Shown piece by piece: positions 21,221-31,764 of a stretch of DNA of 64,000 nt. Below the pieces are notes generated by a model that saw only the letters and a program-made list of their open reading frames with translations, was not told the origin of the DNA and did no database searches. Each line of letters begins with the position of its first letter. Position 1 is the first letter of the stretch. The stretch comes from Portulaca oleracea (lineage: Eukaryota > Streptophyta > Magnoliopsida > Caryophyllales > Portulacaceae), in the NCBI GenBank assembly GCA_029582165.1, contig CM055876.1, positions 24,466,317 through 24,530,316 of the forward strand, written 5' to 3'. The translations under genes and the position numbers were made by a program.

Positions 21221-22726
21221 CGATTCTTTATGTTATATAAAATTCTTACATCTTGAAATAATTCCAACACAACTTTCCAATAGTGGATCAATGTCAAGTC
21301 CATATATAGTTGTAAGTTGGTTACTGAACTCCATGTTGGCGGATCTATATAGTGCATTCTTGTATGTTAAAAGCGCTAAAAGTCTTTGGGATGAATTAGT
21401 GGAACAGCTTGGACAGTCAAATGGTACTCTCAAGTTTCATCTTGAGAAAGAAATCACATATTTATACCAAAATGAAGAGCTAGTAGCACTTTATTTCACT
21501 AAACTCAAGAAACTGTTGATGAACTAGTTGATATTACTGAATTACCTAAGTGCACATGTGCTGAAATGTGCCATTCACTTAGCAAGCTATTGAAATTGAT
21601 CAATGGAAGAAACTAATGCAATTTCTAATGTACTTGAGAGATGAATATGAACCTCTACATGGCCAAACATTGTTATCTGATCCCCTCCTCAGTGTGAATA
21701 AAACATACAATTTTTAATGTATTTCACTATGGAGGATTAGCAATTCTAAAGATTGTTATTTGCGTTTCTAAGACTACTGATGTTGAGGCATCATCTCAAG
21801 CTTTATTAGCTAAGAATGGTAATAAAAATGGTAAATATTCCAAGAATGTTAAAGGCAAGAGGTACTGCAATCATTGCAAGAAGTAGCAATAGCAAATATT
21901 CGGGTTCGAGTCAATTTTGGTTCTGACAATTCAAACATTCGGACAAAATCTCCAAACCTGAACCCTGTCGAATTTCAAATTGAGACAATTTGTGATGTCC
22001 GAACCCAAACCCGAATTGTTCAAATTTGTCCAAACTCGTATTTGTCTGAATATGCCAAACTCGAATTTATACTAAATTTACACTTGATTTCAATATTTTG
22101 TCTTAATTTTAAATTTGGGTTAGGGTTCGGACAATGTTCGAATATGTCAGAATTTGAATTTGAAACAAAATTCAAACAACCCGATTTTCTTACTCCAGAC
22201 ACGAACCCGACCGGATTTCCCTAATATAAAATTCGGACAAAAAAATTGATGTCTATACCCGGTTTAATTCGGGTAGTACAAACTCGGGCATTCGGACTGG
22301 GCAGTTACCAGCGCTAGTAAGAAGACATGCTATATACTGAAGAACAATGTTTCCAAATTATGGGGTATCTTGATTGGTACACAAGAACTCGCAAAGAATA
22401 AGTCTGTTGCTGTTAATGTATGTTCACACAATCTCCAGCATTCCTGATACTCCTTTGGTTATTGCTGCTTCAGAAATGCACCTAGTTTAATGCAAATTTC
22501 TTGCAAGCAGTAGCTGAAGAAGTATACGAGCTTGCCAAGGGTAAATCACTAGCAGATAGAACATTTGCTCAATTTGTTGGAAACAATAACGTTGCAGGTG
22601 ATACCTCTGTTATGTCTTATGATAATCATGGCAAATGTCATATTTGGGTAATTGAAACTAGGGCAAGTGACCATGTACATGACATTTGACTTTTCAATAG
22701 TATATGATTTATATAATTTACCTAAA
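21221..22726 (+). pseudogene. Copia-1 gag region, broken
   Basis: SWLLNSMLADLYSAFLYVKSA, SLWDELVEQLGQSNGTL and LYFTKLKKL are the conserved core of copia Gag (UBN2/retrotran_gag type), which forms the particle and binds element RNA. Downstream, YLRDEYEPLHGQTLLSDPL and an incomplete zinc knuckle (YCNHCKK) are in shifted frames. The knuckle is split at 21883 by a short hAT element and resumes at 22325 with TCYILKN. The N-terminus is missing because the AT-rich element ends here. Confidence 0.75.
21884..22316. mobile_element. Short non-autonomous hAT element (433 bp)
   Basis: Begins TAGCAATAGC and ends CCAGCGCTA. Flanking 8-bp copies GCAAGAAG (21876-21883) and GTAAGAAG (22317-22324) match at seven of eight bases, as expected for hAT insertion. 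The interior is rich in inverted words such as TTCGGACA and TGTCCGAA. It sits in the copia gag zinc knuckle. Apparent frames inside are not genes. Confidence 0.65.
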
Positions 22727-22949
22727 CCATTTGTAGACACCGAAATTTGTACCGGTATAATCCTAACTCATCAAAAATATGCAAGTCAGGTAGGCCAGAT
22801 GGTAAATGGGTCAGTGGGCCCAAAAGATCAATAAACCAAGTCCAGAAAAATAAAACAGGCCGCGTTTAATTGTTAAAATCCAGACGGGTTTTAATTTTAA
22901 TGAACAGGCCCACACAGAGCCGGCCCAAAAGCGCACCCCGACCCAGAAA

Positions 22950-24145
22950 GCTTATAACCCGCCTAGGTTATAAGCGGAGCACAGCACAATGTCGTTCTTG
23001 CCACGTCACCCATCCGTGTGTCAATAATTCATATAACCCGCCTAGGTTATAATTATTCTGGCGCCAAAAAAAAATCTGCATGCATGCATGATCCATTGAT
23101 CATAGCCCCACGTGTTTGACTTCCCCTTGACCACCCCAAAACCCGCCTAGGTTTTGGACTCTGATGGCTTGATTTGTGGGATATGATCCCTCCATTTCTC
23201 TCCAAATCTCTCACACCCTTCACCTACAAATACCCCCTCCGTTTCACCCTCATCATCAACTAATCCCATCATCAACTTTCATCATCAACAATTCTTATCA
23301 ACCATTCTCATCATCTACTACCATTACTCTACTCTCATTTTCATCAACTATCACCCTCTACTACCCTGACTATACTCTCATTTTCATCATCTATTATTCC
23401 CATACTATACTTCCATTCTCTCAAAATTTCATCATCCATATCAATTTCTAATCCCACCATAATCACACTCATCACCACCATATAACCACCCATATACCAC
23501 TTTTCCAAGTCATCAACATTATTCCATCTGAGGTTCAAGTCAAGGGGCAACACAAGGGATCAAATTCATCAATTCTACCACCTTAAGTAAGGTTCGATTT
23601 CTTTATTTACATTTTTGTAATTAATCATGTAATTCTTTCTTTAATTCTGTGCTTGTACATATTTTGTAAAATGAAAACCGCATTGTTTTTATATTGCATG
23701 ATTCGAATAATAATTCCGCGAAATTAATCAAACTTCTCCCCCACTCTCTTTCTTTTCAATGTTGATTCTAGTAGAGTCTGTTTTATAACAGGCGGATTCG
23801 AGACTTCTTATAACTCTCGAATTCATAACCTTACCCCCCGAATCTAAAATCGGGTTCGTAGACCGGAGTCTTTCTTTTCTTATTTTACGGTTTGTCGATT
23901 TCCTTAAATCGGCTAGCGACTCTTTTGCATTTTATAAATTCGTTTAACTATTTAAAACATTCGTTCATGCATAAAATAATTTAAGAAAATAATTTAGTTC
24001 ATTTCCCTTCACTAATTTAAGATTGGACCCGAGGAAAATGGGCCAGAAATTAATAAAACCTAGGCGGGTTTTATTAATTTCAACCCATTTTCTTACGGGA
24101 GGATCTGAGCCCGGCCAGTGCGCTAAAACCTAGGTGGGGTTTAGC
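22950..24145 (+). repeat. Hairpin palindrome family with CGCCTA/TAGGCG core in element B
   Basis: Perfect arms flank a conserved 6-nt centre. GCTTATAACC/GGTTATAAGC around CGCCTA (22950-22975). TATAACC/GGTTATA around CGCCTA (23032-23051). CCAAAACC/GGTTTTGG around CGCCTA (23136-23157). GAAATTAATAAAACC/GGTTTTATTAATTTC around TAGGCG (24046-24081), nested in outer arms GAAAATGGG/CCCATTTTC (24034-24042, 24084-24092). GCTAAA/TTTAGC around CCTAGGTGGGG-like centre (24122-24145). An additional related site with AGACGGG core and TTAAAA/TTTTAA arms lies at 22873-22894. Arm sequences differ completely, yet complementarity is kept. Confidence 0.9.
23764..23880 (+). other. Conserved structured block in the LTR leader (element B copy)
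   Basis: Homologous to 163-285 and 10429-10551 in element A. Stem 1 is CTGTT/AACAG here and CTATTC/GAATAG in A. Stem 2 pairs 23794-23803 with 23815-23824 here, and 192-204 with 209-221 in A. Stem 3 has CGAATC and GGGTTCG arms. Several positions change on both sides so that pairing is retained. Confidence 0.65.
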
Positions 24146-24412
24146 AGTTTCTGGTGGCCCGTCTGCTCCTCTTTGGGCTTGAATTTAGTGATTGGGTCGG
24201 GATTAAATAATTGTTAAATTAATTTGTGTAATTTCGGATGATTTAAATAATAAAAAACGGGTTTGTAAATAAATAAAGTTTCATCACCCCGAAAACAAAT
24301 TTCAAAAATTAAAAACATCCTTATTTAAGGATTAAGAGACCTTAGTCGGCTCCCGATCGTTTAAGTAGCGCATCACGGAAAAGGGTCACTTTTTCCGGGC
24401 TCCTACACCATT

Positions 24413-24464
24413 ACAAGTTATTTTGCTTGATGGATCTATGAAATTTGTTACGAAGGTAGGACAT
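24413..24464 (+). pseudogene. Copia-1 protease fragment
   Basis: Encodes VILLDGSMKFVTKVGHV, which matches the segment after the copia aspartic protease active site (the DG...KVGHV region ahead of the pre-integrase domain). Bounded left by the element B solo LTR and right by a second solo LTR. Confidence 0.6.
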
Positions 24465-24469
24465 GTTAC

Positions 24470-26596
24470 TGATTATTCTGTTATTTTGCATGTTTTACCC
24501 CTTTATTCTATGACTTTTTGTTTGTTCTTAATAATTAAATTAGGTTTTTTTTTATCATATTTTTATCTATTTCAGCTATTTATTAGATTTTATGAGTTTA
24601 GTTATTATTGTTATTAAAATGAAGTAAAAACATAAAATTTGATAATAAAATAATACCTAAAACTAATCTCTCCTACCCAATCCCTTTTACCCCTCCATTC
24701 CCTCGGCCCAAATTACCCACATCCCCAGCCTGCCTAACCCAATACCCCATTAAACCCAACTAAACTAATCTACCCACCGACCCAAGCCCACAATTCCCAC
24801 TAACCCTAATCCTATTGCTACCCCGTGACTCACCCCCCTAATCCCCTTTTATTTCCTTCTATTTTATTTTCCCCTTTTCCCTTTCCTTTTCCCCTCATTT
24901 CTTCGTCCCTTTCTCCACTTCTCTCTGTCTTTTTCCCTTTCTGCATACACCACGCACCAAAGAACCACACCACACCATTCTGACCTTCATCTCTTTCTCT
25001 CTTCTCAATCTCTCTCCATCTCATCTCTTCATTTCTTCTCTTCTATCGTTCTCAAAATCTCGTGATATAATCTCCCTCTCACTCACTCTATTTCTCTTCT
25101 TGTTGTGCAGACTCGGTTGAGAATACCAGAACAAGTACGATTTTTGCAGTAGAGCACACCCCATTACCCAAGCATCCACCATCATCATCTTCGTTCGATC
25201 AAATGCATCTTGGTCGTCCAACTTGAAGAGAATCGAAGGGTCCAGATTTGAAGGTTGATGGATTGATTTCGAGTATATAAGGAGAAAAAGAGCCGATTGA
25301 AGTCTTCTATGATTGGTTTGGGGATGACAACCCATGCCTCCATCTTTAGGGTTAGGTTACTGTTTTCCTTGTAATTCCATGTTTAGATCTAGGTTTAATT
25401 TGATTTCTTTATTTTGTTATTCATGTTAGTCGAATTTTAGGGTTTGTTTTGAATAAATTGGTTTTGATTCTGAATGTAATGTAGGTTGGTTTATGCTGTT
25501 TATTCGATTGTTATTGTGCTAGGTTTTGTTCTGTTTTAATTGATCGTTTGCCCATGTTTTATTGCTCTATTTTTCTGCCTTTACTCTGTTTTCTTTTCAT
25601 TCATTTCTTCCCTGTTTCGGTCAGTAGACTTTCGGTTAGGATTAGTCTTTTTCTGTTTTAATTGTTTCTGTTTGGTTAGCCGATTAGGTTAGATTGTTAG
25701 GGCTTCTAGTGTTTTGGTTAGATTTGTTTAGGATTTTAGGGCTGGGTCAGTCTGTCTAGGGTTCTGTGGGCCTGTTTGAGTCAATAGGGTTAGGTTTCTA
25801 GTTTTGTGTAGGGTCTTTGATTGGATCATTAGGGTTTTTCTTAGGGTTCTATTTAGGTTAATGTCTATTTTTGTCTAGGGTTTTGAGGGTTAGTTGTTAG
25901 TAAAGTTTTATTGAAGTCTTTAGGGTTAGGGTTGTTAGTTGTTACATGTGTCTTTGATTAGTTTAATTAGGTTTTTAATAAAATGATTAGTGGCTAATTC
26001 CTTGACTTAGGGGAAGGTTCTAATACCCAATGAGATCTCTTTTTTAAGGTTTGACTTAGTTAGGGCATTAGGCCATGTTTTATGAGGTTTTTATCCAAAA
26101 ACTCTCTTGATTGTGGGGTTTAGTACGTAGTGGAAACATGCTAAACCTACTTAAACACGATCTTTAGGTGATTGGATGGATATCCGAATAACTCCTCAAT
26201 CATTTAGTGGAGAAGTTCGGATTGGTTGATTTGCATTTTAAGCCTTTTAAGTGAGTACTCATTCATTTAGTGGACGAGCCTTTAGGGCTAAATTCGGGTA
26301 TACCTCGAGAGAGACCCCGGAGTGGCTTTTTCTGCAATAACCCAGCTTCTATCTTGGCTTAGTATCCTGACTGGGACTTCCTCGTGATTAGAGTGATTGA
26401 TAGGAGGTGAAAGACCGACCCTCGAGCATTTTCCTTCCTTTTTGTGGTTTTTAGTGTGTCTTCTTTTAATTTCTAAAACCTCCTGGTGAACTTGAAATCT
26501 AAACCTAGTAGGTGAGAGTTCGAGTGACTTCTAGGTTCGGTACCCCAACTCCCTGTGGATACGATATTAAACCCCGCACTATACTGCGAGTGAACA
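24470..26596 (+). mobile_element. Second solo LTR, Ty3/gypsy type (2127 bp)
   Basis: Starts TGATTATTCTG, ends GAGTGAACA, and is flanked by a 5-bp duplication GTTAC (24465-24469 and 26597-26601). The 3' end, with GTGGATACGATATTAAACCCC and a TATACTGCGAGTGAACAG stretch, resembles LTR ends of Athila-like gypsy elements (from memory of that style). No coding frame of note inside. It splits the copia protease/pre-integrase region. Confidence 0.7.
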
Positions 26597-26877
26597 GTTA
26601 CACTACTAAAAATATATTATTACCAACCACTTTCTTCCAACCAATTAAAATGGTTGGAAAAACCAACCGTTTTAGCAACCATTTCATATATTTTTTAAAT
26701 TTCCCAACTATTTTTCTATTTTTAAGTTGGGAAAATGGTTGAAAATTCCAACCACTTTTGCTAAAATAGTGGGAAATTTTTTCTACCATCTTTTTTTCCT
26801 ACTATTTGAAAATGGTTGGAAACACGGTCGGATTACCTACCATTTTCCTAACCCTTTTTGAACAGTAGGAAAATGAT

Positions 26878-28132
26878 CAAAAAATTGCTGGGGGGTGCCA
26901 CACATCTTTTTTTAACTGACTCGTGGGTCACAACTTTTTTTAATGCATTCACGGGGGACATTAAATTTCTGGGAGGTGACATTCCGGCCTTTTTTGGCCG
27001 GAAAAAATGAAAAGTCTAATTTGCCCTTGAAAATTGAGTGAAGTGTCGTTTTTAACCTTAATTTGACCGTTCAAAAACACTGCATTCCTTTCTCTCTCCT
27101 CTTCATTCTCCCGGTCCCTTTCCCACCCCCTCCAGATCGCCCCCGCTTCCCCACCTCCGCCGTCCACCGGCGGCTCTCCGGCGCCCTTTTCCGGCAATAT
27201 CTTCTCTGGACCAAAACAATAATATTAAGAACCAAAACAGAAAAATTCCTAAAAGATTTTTCTTTTATGTGCACCAGTTTGAGTTTCAGATTCGAGTAAA
27301 CTAGCTAAGATCAATTATCACAAAAAAGATGACACAAACCTCGAGTATTTCCGGACTCAAATGCGTAGAACTCCTCCCATTCCTTCTTCATCCTGTCAAA
27401 ATCATCCCCAATCGGAACACTAACCCTAAACCTAACCCCCTCCAAATTGACCTCCATTCCATCCATCTTCTCCATCAGCACCTTCCGACACTCCACAAAC
27501 TTCTTCTCCAACATTGCCTTCCCATCCTCCTCATCCCCGAACCCCTTGACGCGCTTGGCAGTGGCGACTACGAACCCTAGATCGCGGATGAAGAGATGGC
27601 CACGGGCGACGGGGTCGTGGCGATAGCGTTTCTTGAGGTCCTTGAAACGGCAGACATGGAGGTCTTCCTCGGGGAGGGAGACGGGGTGATGGGAGAAGTA
27701 GGTCTTGAGGAAGTCAATGAGAGAGCGCTTGAGCTTCCACTCGTCCATGCCGACCAAGGAGGCGTCGGCGCGGTGGAGTGTTAGGAGGAGTTTGATGCGA
27801 GTGGAGACAACTTTTGTAGGCGTCGCGTGATGGAGAGCCGCCGGTGGACGGCTGAGGCGGTGAAGCGGGGGCGATCTGGAGGGGGTGGGAAAGGGACCGA
27901 GAGAATGAAGAGGAGAGGCAAAGGGAGGCAGTGTTTCTGAGGAGGGTAAAAACGACACTTCACTCAATTATAGAGGACAAATTAGACTTTTCATTTTTTC
28001 CGGCCAAAAAAGGCCGGAATGTCACCTTCCAGCAACTTCAGTAAATTTAATGTCCCCCGTGAATGCATTAAAAAAAAGTTGTGACCCGCGAGTCAGTTAA
28101 AAAAGATGTGTGTCACCCCCCAGCAATTTTTT
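26878..28132. mobile_element. Pack-MULE-like element (1255 bp) with about 300-bp inverted repeats
   Basis: Flanked by a 10-bp duplication GGAAAATGAT (26868-26877 and 28133-28142). Terminal inverted repeats of about 300 bp (26878 to about 27181 and about 27826-28132) share blocks such as ATTGCTGGGGGGTG, GGTGACATTCCGGCC and CCACCCCCTCCAGATCGCC. GC-rich sequence between them is a fragment of a host gene on the minus strand. This structure (long TIRs, 9-10 bp TSD, captured gene) is that of Pack-MULEs. It lies inside the CACTA-like element. Confidence 0.8.
27311..27820 (-). pseudogene. Captured host gene fragment, unknown conserved plant protein
   Basis: A minus-strand open frame between the Pack-MULE inverted repeats encodes an exon-like stretch. 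It includes GMDEWKLKRSLIDFLKTYF, LPEEDLHVCRFKDLKKRY and VPIGDDFDRMKKEWEEFYAFE, with high GC and good codon phase, unlike the surrounding AT-rich DNA. I do not recognise the parent gene or a named domain. The frame is open through the right inverted repeat, and the protein end runs into a possible splice donor (CGAG|GTTTGTG) near 27339. It is probably a captured exon of a nuclear gene. Whether it is transcribed is unknown. Confidence 0.6.
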
Positions 28133-28332
28133 GGAAAATGATTGGTAGGAAAATTTTCCCACCATTTTAGCGAAAATGATTGAAATTTCCAACCATTTTT
28201 CCCACTTAAAAATAGAAATATAGTTGAAAAATTAGTAAAATATGAAATGGTTGCTAAAACAGTTGATTTTTTCCAACAATTTTAAATTAGTTGGAAAAAG
28301 TGATCGATAATACACATACTTTTAGTCTATAC

Positions 28333-29279
28333 TTGATCAAATCATATTATAGGGAGTTATTTATTCACTTGAATTTCAGCATAATTTACTATTTGTGTCA
28401 AAGCTTTTAAATGACCAGCACATGAGTCTCCTCTTCTATCCTAATGCCTAAGTTTTCCAGGACCTTACAACTAAGGCTGCCATTGGTGAGGTCACAACAA
28501 ATGCTGGTTTATTCAACCTTCAATCGGATGTTGAGGATACGAAGACATATTTAATTGATAATACCTTTTGCTTTTTATTTGCTAGTTCTATCATCTTGAG
28601 TTCCTATTTTATTTGTAATAATGACTTGATTCATACTTTACATAATAGATTGAGACATACATATGTATCAAAAATGATAAATATATCTAAATGCAAAGGT
28701 GTTTCCAATGAGAATTTTTCCTGTGAATCATGTGTATTAGCAAAATAACATAGATTTCCTTTCACTAAAAATTCTATACATGCTACTCATTGCTTCCATT
28801 TACTCCACGTTGACCTATGGGGATTATACAGAATCCCAAGTATTGATGGATCAATATATTTCTTGACTTTTGTTGATGTCTACAACATGACTACTTGGAC
28901 ACATCTCATTGCTAATAAAACTCCTCTATATAAGACCATCCAACAGTTCCTAATCATGGTTAAAAACCAATTTAATGTTAATGTTTCCATTATCAAGATA
29001 GATAATGGAAGAGAGTTTGTAAATCAACAATGTCAAAAATGATTAGATAATTTGGGTATCATGTACCAAAAATCCATTCCCTATACTCCACAACAAAATG
29101 GTGTAGTTGAAAGAAATGACAAACGTTTACTTGATACTACCAGAGCCCTTCGATTTCACGCTTATTTACCTAAGAAATTTTGGAGAGAATGTGTATTGGC
29201 AGCCACTCATATTACCAATATGCTTCAAATGGAAAAGTCAACATGAAGTGTTATTTTGTTCCTAACCTAATCCTAATGA
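28333..29279 (+). pseudogene. Copia-1 pre-integrase and integrase region, broken
   Basis: Reads VSKLLNDQHMSLLFYPNA, then a pre-integrase zinc-binding region with HNRLRHTYVSKM and SCESCVLAK. The integrase core has HVDLWGLYRIPS, YFLTFVDVYNMTTWTHL, IIKIDNGREF and YTPQQNGVVERNDK. These are the D, D and E regions of the rve domain that joins element DNA to the target. Stops occur (for example after CVLAK and after NQQCQK) and small shifts near 28450. A Tekay-like solo LTR interrupts at 29284. Confidence 0.85.
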
Positions 29280-29284
29280 CTTAA

Positions 29285-30193
29285 TGTCAAACCTCAAAAT
29301 TTCGGTGAGCTGAGATTTTGCATAAAATACTAATAATTCAAAGTGAAACAACAAGCGGGTTTTGATTAATGCCTTTGGTGGGCGAATGTTTCGATGCCTT
29401 TGGTGGACGAATGTTTGATGCCTTTGGTGGGCGAATGTTATAATTCCTTTAGTGGGCGAATGTTTTGATATGCATGCCTTTGGTGGGCGAATGTTTTGAT
29501 AAGCCTTTGGTGGGCGAATGTTTTGATGCCTTTGGTGGGCGAATGTTTTGATATGCCTTTGGTGGGCGAATATTTTGATGCCTTTGGTGGGCGATTGTTT
29601 GATGCCTTTGGTGGGCGAATGTTTTGATGCCTTTGGTGGACGATTGTTTTGATGCCTTTGGTGGGCGAATGTTACTTTGAGGGATTTGGTATCCCGCCCG
29701 CATAATAAAATGAATTGATTGGACTAAGGAAAGCAGTTAGAAGGGTTAAAGGTTTGTGAAATGGTTTGACTTGTTCCCTTTCCCCTTAAATGAGTTGAAA
29801 TGAATTTGAATTGTTTGTAACAATTAGGGGTAGACATTATTGAGTTTTCCTCCTCATTTTTGTAGTGTTTTGTTTTTTGGTGAAGATCTATATGATGGGA
29901 ACGGGAATTAGAAGTGAGGATGGCGTGACTAGTTGTCATTTATATTGCGTTAAATTCTAGAGGACTCGAAGTTGGTCAATGTTAAGTTTGATTTCTAAGT
30001 TTGAGTTTGTTAGTTTGATTTACCATTGTCGAACAATTGTAGTTTTTCCTTCTCGCCTTGTATTCTTTCGGGAATACGGCAGTGACACCCAGTTGAAAAG
30101 AAAAAAAAAGAAAAAAAGGAGACTTCCGCTGAGTTTTTCGTTAACATTAGTTTGACTTTGACTTTTCTACAATTGAATTTCTAGGGCGTTACA
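29285..30193 (+). mobile_element. Solo LTR, Tekay-like chromovirus (909 bp)
   Basis: Begins TGTCAAACCTCAAAATTTCGG and ends GGGCGTTACA, flanked by CTTAA on both sides (29280-29284 and 30194-30198). These termini match the style of Tekay/Del LTRs. Removing it joins copia sequence PNPNDLKTIGCLCC. U3 contains a minisatellite at 29367-29672. Confidence 0.85.
29367..29672 (+). repeat. Minisatellite, CCTTTGGTGGGCGAATGTT unit, about 12 copies
   Basis: The word CCTTTGGTGGGCGAATG recurs about twelve times at 23-36 bp spacing with small spacer differences (TTTGATG, TTTGATATG). It lies inside the Tekay-like LTR. The apparent minus-strand peptide across it is a product of the repeat. Confidence 0.9.
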
Positions 30194-30198
30194 CTTAA

Positions 30199-30252
30199 AG
30201 ACTATTGGATGCCTTTGTTGTACTGCTGATTTGAAAGTTTCTGATAAATTTT
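30199..30252 (+). pseudogene. Copia-1 post-integrase fragment
   Basis: Encodes KTIGCLCCTADLKVSDKF, the segment after the copia integrase core (usually LKTFGCLCY... KFSPR). It continues at 31620 after a hAT derivative. Confidence 0.7.
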
Positions 30253-30260
30253 CTCCTCGT

Positions 30261-31611
30261 TAGGCTTGGGTAATGGGACGGGTGCCCAATGGGCCCTAGT
30301 GAATGGGCATGGAAATCCGGGCTCAGCCCGTTTAAGGAAGTAAATGATGCGGGCATTAACGAGCCTAGCCCGTTTAAGTTCATTCGCGGGCCCCCGCAGG
30401 CTTTCTTGCAGTCCAGTTAGGATAACTCATAGACAGTCCCCCTCAATCTCTTTCTTCTTCCTGCCGTTTCTTTAGTTCTTCTTCCCTTCTTTTCTCTGTC
30501 CCTTTCTTCTTTCTTCTATCATTGATGGAGCCAGAAAGCACAACACACCATGAACCTCTTTGATTTCAATTGTTAGTCCACTTTTACTAATTTGAGTTTA
30601 ATATATATAATTTAATTTTTACTGTTTTTTTTTTCGAGTTCAATTGCATGTTCAAATTCTAGGTTCCATTTACTTTCATTTTTTGGGTTTCTTCGAGCCT
30701 CATACATTTGGGTTGAAGAATTTGATTTCTTCATTTGTTTTAGTTTACATGTTCTAATTTTCTAGATTTGAATTTATAGCTTGTAAGTCTGATTTTGATT
30801 TTAGGATTTTGTTAAGCGTTTGATTTTCAGGGGTTTTTACTTGCATTTCTCCTTTTCCCTCTTCATAATTATCGGTTTAATCTTACTTTTCAGAGATTTT
30901 TAGTTGTATTTCTTCTTCTCCCTTTTCGTAATTCCGGGTTCAAGATCTTAATTTTCTGGAGATAATTTCTGGGCTATTTTGTTGTATTTGGTTTTCTAAT
31001 TTGGTGGTATGATCCATCAAATTAATTTTCTAGAGATAATTTCCCAAATAATGCTGGAAACCCACCGCTTTTCATGGGTTTGTGAACTGTTTCGAAGTTT
31101 TTGTTAATGGGAAAGGGGTCCTACTCACTTGAATTATTTCATGGAAGAAGGAACCGATGATTGGGATTTTTCTAGGTTTGAGCTAATTTTGTTTGACGGT
31201 GGAAATTTGGTAACGGTATGAGAGAAATTCGGTAACGGTTTTGGGAGGCATCCAATATACCTGATCATACTTGGGTTTGAGCTTTCTTACTTTTGGTCAC
31301 CTAATTATATTTGTCTAGGTTTGATCTGCACTTAACAATGTTGATTGTTGGACTTTTGTCATGTACTGTGTAATTTATGTTTAATCAAAGCTGGAAATTC
31401 AGATAATATGGACAGTTATGGTAATAAAAATCTCTATTCAACCCATTAATAAAAATCTCTATTCAACCCGGCCCGAACTCGGCCCAGCCCATTTAGGGCC
31501 CATTGAAACCCAACCTACTTGAGCCCAGTAAAAAATGTCTCTGCCCAACCCAGTCCGAACTGTTAGTGGCTGACCCGAACCCGACCCGACCTGGCCCGTT
31601 GCTCAGCCCTA
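30261..31611. mobile_element. Non-autonomous hAT element (1351 bp)
   Basis: Begins TAGGCTTGGGTAATGGG and ends GTTGCTCAGCCCTA, imperfect inverted termini. Flanks CTCCTCGT (30253-30260) and CTCCTCAT (31612-31619) match at seven of eight bases. No transposase motif inside. Subterminal CCCG/CGGG words (GGCCCGAACTCGGCCCAG) are typical of plant hAT ends. Confidence 0.75.
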
Positions 31612-31619
31612 CTCCTCAT

Positions 31620-31764
31620 GCTTCCAAATGCATTATTTTAGGGTACACTTTTTGTTACAAGGGTTACAAGTTATATGATCTCAACTCTCATAAAGCGCTT
31701 CGTAGTAGAGATGTAGATTTTCAAGAGAAAGACTTTCCTTTCAAAGACATTCCTACATTAAATG
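31620..31764 (+). pseudogene. Copia-1 region between integrase and RT
   Basis: Encodes ASKCIILGYTFCYKGYKLYD and SRDVDFQEKDFPFKD, the conserved F/IxGYxxxxKGYKxxD...SRDVxFxExxFPF segment upstream of copia RT. Cut at 31764 by a large hAT element and resumed at 37213. Confidence 0.8.

Larger units (their letters stand above)
22732..24407 (+). mobile_element. Solo LTR of a Tat-like element (element B, 1676 bp)
   Basis: Begins TGTAGACACCGAAATTTGTACCGG and ends GGGCTCCTACA, with a perfect 5-bp target duplication CCATT (22727-22731 and 24408-24412). Copia protease sequence continues across the junction when it is removed (PKPLQVIL). Both ends and a structured block at 23764-23880 are homologous to the element A LTR, but most other sequence differs, so it is a sister family. 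It carries six hairpin palindromes with a CGCCTA/TAGGCG-type core. The interior was lost by LTR-LTR recombination. Confidence 0.92.
26602..28329. mobile_element. CACTA-like non-autonomous element, itself interrupted
   Basis: Ends ACTACTAAAAA and (reverse) TAGACTAAAAG, flanked by TAC on both sides (26599-26601 and 28330-28332). Subterminal regions on both sides contain many inverted CCAACCATTT and AAATGGTTGG words, and left and right parts are inverted copies of each other over about 200 bp. Without the inner element it is about 460 bp. The left end read from 26601 is CACTACTAAAAA, as in CACTA elements, but the right end does not show TAGTG, so class is uncertain. Confidence 0.5.

Noticed and set aside
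21874..22224. Open frame of 116 residues in copia gag
   Set aside because: It lies wholly in the hAT insertion 21884-22316 and consists of its inverted TTCGGACA words.
24830..25335. Minus-strand frames with KGKGKGENK and similar peptides
   Set aside because: They come from CT-rich sequence in a gypsy solo LTR; no family match and low complexity.
29449..29703. Regular repeats with spacers, CRISPR-like at first sight
   Set aside because: Repeat is a 19-25 bp minisatellite with near-identical short spacers inside a plant LTR; no cas genes and a eukaryotic context.
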